This document shows, one piece after another, positions 5,421-9,523 of a stretch of DNA of 9,523 nt. Made by a program: the position numbers and the translations under genes. Origin of the DNA: Bacteroidia bacterium. Lineage in GTDB: Bacteria > Bacteroidota > Bacteroidia > Bacteroidales > Azobacteroidaceae. Below the pieces are notes generated by a model that worked only from the letters and a program-made list of their open reading frames with translations, did not search any database and was not told where the DNA came from. The stretch spans positions 1 to 9,523 of the forward strand of contig BNTT01000120.1 of assembly GCA_025996815.1 (NCBI GenBank), in the 5' to 3' direction. Position 1 is the stretch's first letter. Each line of letters begins with the position of its first letter.

Positions 5421-6944
5421 ATGAAGAATAAATTATCAGTATGTTTACTTTTTCTTACTTGGAGTCTGGCACTTCAGGGCTGCGGTGAAGAAGAAAATAA
5501 AGTTGTTGGCTTAACGCACATTGCAGTAGAGCCGGAAGTTATTAGAATAGAGGAAGATTCTACCTCGCTCTTGCGTAATCCCTGTATGGGATGGACATTG
5601 TATAAGGAATCTTTCCACAATCTGTCGATGTCGGAAGATGCGGATAAATATTGGGCAAACAATGATGCGGCAGCAAAATATGCTTCCATTTTTTACATAC
5701 GCGCTCCATGGGCATTTTTTGAACCGGAAGAGGGCAAATATGCATGGATTTACAATGATAATTACAAAAAACTCATTCAGGGTGCAATTGACAGAGGATT
5801 AAAACTGGTTATTCGCGTGTTCTCCGATGGCTACGACTGCTATATGCAGGCAACGCCCAATTATGTGAGAGAAGCAGGATGCGAGGGTTATTATATTCCC
5901 GACGGCTTGGTAATATGGTATTTTAACGACCCCGAACGGTGGACACCTTACCCCGACGACCCTGTCTTCAAGGAAAAAATAACCAAATTTGTTCAGGCTC
6001 TTGCTCTCGAATACGACAACCCCGACGTGACGGATTATGTGGATGCCTTTAATCTTGGAAAAGGCGGTGGCGAAGGCTGGGGTATTACGTGGAAAAATGC
6101 AAGCCAAGCAAACCGCGAAAGCGTGATGGAGTGGTACACAGATATGTATGCCGACAACTTTAAGAAAGTGCTTCCTGTGATGTGCTTCGACCAGGACTAC
6201 GGATACACTACCGAAAAACGGATTGTTTTCGACCGTAAAGGCTTCAGTGCTCGGCGTGATGGTCTTGGCAGCAGCCATTTCAATAGTAATCAAAAAAGTT
6301 ACGCCAATAAGATGTACGGCAAACTGCCTCTTTTCGGCGAAGGATTTGCCTGGCCCGGATATGACCCGAGTCCTCCCACCGCCACAGATTCCTACATCAA
6401 AACGTGGCGCGACTGTTATGAACGCACTTTTGAGCATGCCTTTCAATATCACTTCAACACGATGGATTTGCGGGATACGCGGGCAGACGATTGGCTTTCT
6501 GTCGCCCCCGATTTGGTAGATAAGTTTATTCGCAAGGGTGGCTATCGGTTCCATCCATCCGAAATCACACTTCCAACGGAACTGACATCCGGTCAGGACT
6601 TCAATATAGAGCACAATTGGGAAAACACCGGCAACGGCTATCTCCCAAACAATATGCCCAATTGGAATTACAAATATCAAACGGCTTTCGCCTTACTCAA
6701 TCAGGCAGGCGAAGCAGTGAAAATATGGGTGGACGAAGCAGCCGAACCATCCCAATGGCTCAACGGTCAGAGCTATCCGTATCAGTTTACCATAAATAGC
6801 AACGAAGTGCCGACTGGCGTCTATCAATGGGCGGTTGCTATCGTTGATAAAACGAAAAATAATACGCCCGGCATCAAGTTAGCGATAAACGAGAAAGAAA
6901 TTGTGAATGGTTGGACTGTGCTGATGCCGGTAAATGTAAAATAG
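5421..6944 (+). CDS. Lipoprotein with TIM-barrel glycosidase-like domain and DUF4832-like C-terminus
   Basis: 507 residues. The signal peptide ends in a lipobox, LQGC, with C21 the lipidated residue; the acidic GEEEN after it resembles the Bacteroidota surface-export signal, so a cell-surface site is likely. Residues about 50-375 look like a (beta/alpha)8 barrel of the GH42-like/DUF4874 type: RNPCMGW (52-58), YIRAPWAFFEPEEGKYAW, and GLKLVIRVFSDG. Two glutamates sit where clan GH-A enzymes carry acid/base and nucleophile: E218 in GKGGGEGWG and E307 in LFGEGFAWPG. Residues about 377-507 resemble the DUF4832 beta-sandwich (NIEHNWENTGNGYLP, then a GVYQWAVAIVD strand). I cannot assign a numbered GH family or a substrate. 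It follows the rhamnosidase by 8 nt and precedes GH3 by 36 nt, so it is probably co-transcribed and acts on the same glycan. A non-catalytic binding protein with this fold is the alternative. Confidence 0.72.
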   Translation: MKNKLSVCLLFLTWSLALQGCGEEENKVVGLTHIAVEPEVIRIEEDSTSLLRNPCMGWTLYKESFHNLSMSEDADKYWANNDAAAKYASIFYIRAPWAFFEPEEGKYAWIYNDNYKKLIQGAIDRGLKLVIRVFSDGYDCYMQATPNYVREAGCEGYYIPDGLVIWYFNDPERWTPYPDDPVFKEKITKFVQALALEYDNPDVTDYVDAFNLGKGGGEGWGITWKNASQANRESVMEWYTDMYADNFKKVLPVMCFDQDYGYTTEKRIVFDRKGFSARRDGLGSSHFNSNQKSYANKMYGKLPLFGEGFAWPGYDPSPPTATDSYIKTWRDCYERTFEHAFQYHFNTMDLRDTRADDWLSVAPDLVDKFIRKGGYRFHPSEITLPTELTSGQDFNIEHNWENTGNGYLPNNMPNWNYKYQTAFALLNQAGEAVKIWVDEAAEPSQWLNGQSYPYQFTINSNEVPTGVYQWAVAIVDKTKNNTPGIKLAINEKEIVNGWTVLMPVNVK

Positions 6945-6980
6945 AATCAATTGTATAACATAATAAATAAAATAAACAAT

Positions 6981-9260
6981 ATGAATAGTAGAAAAACAAT
7001 CATCATGGCAACCGTTATAACCGGTTTTGTGCTAAACGCCTGTTCTCAAAAAGAACCGGATTATAAAAATCCGAAGTTATCCATTGAAAAAAGGGTGGAT
7101 AATCTGATTAGTCAAATGACGCTGGAAGAAAAAATCATGCAATTGCAAAGTCAGTTGTGTTTTTTTGATAAGTACAAAGACAGGAAATGGGAAGTCGGTC
7201 ATTTCCGTAACATTGCCCATTTCTTGCACTCTGGACCCAATGGTCCGGCAAGTACAACCACTTGTGCCGAAGCCATTAATGAAGATTCCCGAAAAGCCTT
7301 GGAGGCAAATCGGTTGGGAATACCGGTGCTGCAAAACGGCGAAGCTTTGCACGAAGCGATGTGGGGTGTTGCCACTTGTTTCCCGCAAAGCATTTCCATG
7401 GCGGCAAGTTTCGATGATGATTTCTACTATCAAGTCGGGCAGGTGGTTACTAAGGAATTAAGAGCCGTGGGAGTACGTCAGGTGTTTGCGCCGGTGATTA
7501 ATATATCCAGAGACCCTCGATGGGGACGCACGGAAGAAAGTTATGGCGAAGATGTTTTGCTGAACTCGCGGATGGGTGTAGCCTGGGTCAAAGCCTTGGA
7601 GCAAGGTGGCGTTGTGTCGAGCCCGAAACATTATGTGGATAATTACGGCGACGGCGGGCACGACTCTTTTGCTGCCAGCGACTCCTGGCGGATATTGCGG
7701 GAAGTATATCTCGAGCCTTTCCGGGCATGTATTGAGGAAGGCGGAGCACGTTCCATCATGGCTGCATACAATTCCATTGATGGCACACCTTGTTCCAACA
7801 ACAAAGTATTATTGACCGATATTCTTCGCAACGAATGGAATTTCAAGGGTTATGTAGTATCGGACTACGGTGGAATGCCGGGTGTTTATTCCGCCCACAA
7901 AGTAGCGCAATCCCAAGAGGACGCGCAGGCTTTGTGTTTTGATGCAGGTTTAGACATAGGATTAGGATTCGGTGAAAAATCTTCTTATTCTCACTTGTTG
8001 GATTTAGTCAAAAGCGGACGAATATCCGAAAAAGCCATAGATGTTTCACTAAAACGGATTTTAACCGTTAAATTTGAACTCGGACTGTTTGAAAATCCCT
8101 ACGTTGATGCCAATGAAGCGGCTCAAATTGTCAACTGTAAAGCGCATAAAGAGATGGCACTCGAAGCAGCCCGCAAGGTAATGACCTTGTTGAAAAATGA
8201 GAATAACGCCCTTCCCTTGTCCGACAAAACCATCAAAAGAATCGGCATATTCGGACCTGCTGCCGACAGATTAAGCACCGGCGACTATTCCGGTCCCAGC
8301 GGCGGATTGAAAGGCGAATTTATCAAAGACGGCATCACGCCTTATCAGGGATTGAAAACCCGTTTACAAGGGAAAGCGGATGTGATTTTGCATCAAAAAA
8401 ACACCGGTGCGGCAGTTTTGGCTAAAACGTGTGATGCAGTTGTTTTTTTCGCTGCCATACAGGAAGGTGAAGGGGAAGACCGCAGTTTATTGACTTTACC
8501 TAAACGCACCATGCGCATGTCAGAAAGCCTCGAACATGCGCAAATAGTGGATACCGGCGGAAAACAAACTTTTGAATTAGACCAGGAAAAAATGATTGAC
8601 GAAATCAGCAGCACCGGCGTAAAAACCATTGTCGTGCTGTTGAATGGCTCCATTGTGGATATGCGTAACTGGATAGACAAAGCAGATGCCATTCTCGAAG
8701 CGTGGTATCCGGGCGAACAGGGTGGAACGGCGATTGCAGAAACTTTGTTCGGCGACAATAACCCGGGCGGACGGCTTCCGGTAAGTTGGGCGCGTCATGC
8801 CGGACAATTACCCATTTACTATTATGTTAAACCTTCCGGTCGCGGATACCGTTACCTGGATGACGACGGCAAACCGACCTTCCCTTTCGGTTACGGATTA
8901 AGCTACACCACTTTTGAATATTCCGACTTGATTATTCCGGAAAAAGTAAATAAAAACGGCGACACCAAGGTATTGGTAACAGTAAAAAACACCGGTTCGC
9001 GGAAAGGCGACGAAGTGGTACAATTGTATCTGCACGATGAATATGCCTCCGTAGTTCGTCCGGTAAAAGAATTAAAAGCATTCAAACGCATCACTTTAGA
9101 GCCGGGCGAAAGCAAACAGGTAGAACTAACATTGCCCTACCGCAGTTTCGGACTTTGGGACAAAGATTTGAAATTCGTTGTCGAACCCGGAACTTTTGAT
9201 GTAATGATTGGCAAAGATGCAGAAAACACAATTTTAGAAGGACAGATAGAAGTTGAATGA
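6981..9260 (+). CDS. GH3 beta-glycosidase lipoprotein (beta-glucosidase/xylosidase type)
   Basis: 759 residues from the ATG at 6981. The frame is open to a TTG at 6951, but the ATG gives a normal signal peptide ending in a lipobox, LNAC (C21), so the protein is probably outer-membrane anchored. GH3 enzymes remove terminal beta-linked glucose, xylose or related sugars. Domains: an N-terminal barrel (about 30-370) with RDPRWGR (177-183), SYGED (187-191), KH at 216-217 and the nucleophile D295 in VVSDYGG; a C-terminal alpha/beta sandwich (about 400-640) with EGEGEDRS (495-502), where E499 or E497 is the likely acid/base; and an FN3-like tail (about 650-755: VTVKNTGSRKGDEVVQLYLHD, ELKAFKRITLEPGES). 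All expected catalytic elements are present and the length is normal. It is the last gene of the rhamnosidase operon. The exact substrate cannot be told from sequence; beta-glucosidase and beta-xylosidase are both possible. Confidence 0.93.
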   Translation: MNSRKTIIMATVITGFVLNACSQKEPDYKNPKLSIEKRVDNLISQMTLEEKIMQLQSQLCFFDKYKDRKWEVGHFRNIAHFLHSGPNGPASTTTCAEAINEDSRKALEANRLGIPVLQNGEALHEAMWGVATCFPQSISMAASFDDDFYYQVGQVVTKELRAVGVRQVFAPVINISRDPRWGRTEESYGEDVLLNSRMGVAWVKALEQGGVVSSPKHYVDNYGDGGHDSFAASDSWRILREVYLEPFRACIEEGGARSIMAAYNSIDGTPCSNNKVLLTDILRNEWNFKGYVVSDYGGMPGVYSAHKVAQSQEDAQALCFDAGLDIGLGFGEKSSYSHLLDLVKSGRISEKAIDVSLKRILTVKFELGLFENPYVDANEAAQIVNCKAHKEMALEAARKVMTLLKNENNALPLSDKTIKRIGIFGPAADRLSTGDYSGPSGGLKGEFIKDGITPYQGLKTRLQGKADVILHQKNTGAAVLAKTCDAVVFFAAIQEGEGEDRSLLTLPKRTMRMSESLEHAQIVDTGGKQTFELDQEKMIDEISSTGVKTIVVLLNGSIVDMRNWIDKADAILEAWYPGEQGGTAIAETLFGDNNPGGRLPVSWARHAGQLPIYYYVKPSGRGYRYLDDDGKPTFPFGYGLSYTTFEYSDLIIPEKVNKNGDTKVLVTVKNTGSRKGDEVVQLYLHDEYASVVRPVKELKAFKRITLEPGESKQVELTLPYRSFGLWDKDLKFVVEPGTFDVMIGKDAENTILEGQIEVE

Positions 9261-9316
9261 AAAATTACGAATGAAGAAGATAGTAATTAGACAGCAACTA
9301 TAATGTTAAAAATGAG

Positions 9317-9387
9317 TTTTTTTCAAAAAAGTCGCTTTTTTACAAAAAAAAGTCGTTTTTTTACAACAATTTGTCATTTTTTTGTCG
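9317..9387. repeat. Array of A/T tracts with a recurring GTCG, about 21-bp period
   Basis: T and A runs alternate: T 9317-9323, A 9325-9330, T 9336-9341, A 9344-9351, T 9356-9362 and T 9377-9383. The tetramer GTC(G/A) recurs at 9331, 9352 and 9373 (21-bp steps) and again at 9384 (11 bp further). This is helically phased and should bend the DNA just upstream of the -7 box at 9388. Two units are also weak dyads (9325-9341, 9345-9362) that could help end the upstream transcript. The stretch 9261-9316 shows no GC-rich terminator or other feature. Confidence 0.6.
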
Positions 9388-9395
9388 TACCTTTG
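9388..9395 (+). promoter_or_regulatory. Promoter -7 box of the gene starting at 9481
   Basis: TACCTTTG matches the TAnnTTTG consensus and is followed by CCCCCG, much like TAACTTTGCCCTCG of the rhamnosidase promoter. The nearest TTTG upstream (9370-9373) is only 14 bp away, too near for a normal -33 element, so the A/T-tract array or an activator may stand in for it. The start of transcription should be near 9401, giving a leader of about 80 nt. Confidence 0.7.
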
Positions 9396-9416
9396 CCCCC
9401 GTTATTGCGAGATGTC

Positions 9417-9437
9417 ATTGCGGGCTTGAACCGCAAT
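9417..9437 (+). repeat. GC-rich palindrome in the leader of the last gene
   Basis: ATTGCGG (9417-9423), a 7-nt loop and CCGCAAT (9431-9437) form a perfect 7-bp stem. It lies in the predicted 5' leader. The composition stands out from the A/T-rich surroundings, and the pattern resembles dispersed intergenic palindromes seen in many bacteria; a regulatory leader hairpin is the alternative. Confidence 0.5.
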
Positions 9438-9480
9438 CTTCCGCGACAAAAAATTTTGTTAGATAGTTTAAATTAAAAAA

Positions 9481-9523
9481 ATGCGAAAAACAGGTAAAAT
9501 ATTTGCACAAACTTTGCTATTAA
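9481..9523 (+). CDS. Start of an exported protein gene (3' end missing)
   Basis: The ATG at 9481 follows an A-rich AATTAAAAAA leader typical of Bacteroidota starts and lies about 85 nt after a -7 box. The 14 visible codons encode MRKTGKIFAQTLLL: a basic n-region and the beginning of a hydrophobic stretch, as expected of a signal peptide. The frame is open to the window end. In a PUL the next gene could be a SusC/TonB-dependent receptor or another hydrolase, but nothing visible here decides that. Confidence 0.6.
   Translation, partial: MRKTGKIFAQTLLL

Noticed and set aside
5799..6680. 293-residue minus-strand frame
   Set aside because: It is the antisense shadow of the glycosidase-like lipoprotein; it shows no family motif, while the plus frame has a signal peptide and domain hallmarks.
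6951..6980. TTG start ten codons before the GH3 ATG
   Set aside because: The extra residues are Asn/Ile-rich noncoding-like sequence; the ATG at 6981 gives a normal lipoprotein signal peptide.
9261..9316. Terminator directly after the GH3 gene
   Set aside because: No GC stem is present; the only dyads are the weak A/T ones further down, so termination there is uncertain.
9317..9387. CRISPR-like array
   Set aside because: The repeating units are only about 21 bp, mostly homopolymer, with no unique spacers or cas genes.

Overview
The window looks like a stretch of a Bacteroidota (probably Bacteroidales) chromosome inside or beside a polysaccharide utilization locus (PUL). The evidence is the SusE-type domain in the first gene, the lipoprotein and signal-peptide glycoside hydrolases in series, the near absence of Shine-Dalgarno sequences, and two strong plus-strand -7 boxes of the TAnnTTTG type. 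I cannot name the genus from the sequence.

Layout. (1) Positions 2-1168 hold the 3' end of a surface glycan-binding protein (SusE-like domain, an FN3-like domain, a LamG-like domain), closed by a good intrinsic terminator at 1229-1258. (2) Positions 1375-2433, minus strand, hold a very AT-rich two-gene cassette: a Panacea/SocA-type (DUF4065) antitoxin followed 3 nt later by a small protein that resembles the PemK/MazF fold. It has its own -7 box and reads as a toxin-antitoxin module lodged between two PUL operons. (3) The divergent intergenic region 2434-2703 carries a perfect 8+8 bp dyad, a consensus Bacteroidota promoter for the plus strand and a hairpin-bearing leader. (4) Positions 2704-9260 are a tight three-gene operon: a GH78 alpha-L-rhamnosidase with a jelly-roll domain inserted in its catalytic domain, a lipoprotein with a TIM-barrel glycosidase-like domain and a DUF4832-like C-terminus, and a GH3 beta-glycosidase lipoprotein. 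(5) Positions 9261-9480 have an array of A/T tracts spaced about 21 bp apart, a second -7 box, and a GC-rich palindrome in the leader of a gene whose first 14 codons begin at 9481.

How it fits together (inference): the SusE-like protein binds glycan at the surface, the lipoprotein glycosidases trim it at the membrane, and the rhamnosidase releases terminal rhamnose, probably in the periplasm. GH78 plus GH3 suits a glycan or glycoside in which rhamnose caps glucose, xylose or a related beta-linked sugar. The substrate cannot be fixed from this window. The most notable items are the Panacea/PemK-like pair, the nested-domain rhamnosidase, the unassigned glycosidase-like lipoprotein, and the regulatory architecture before 9481.
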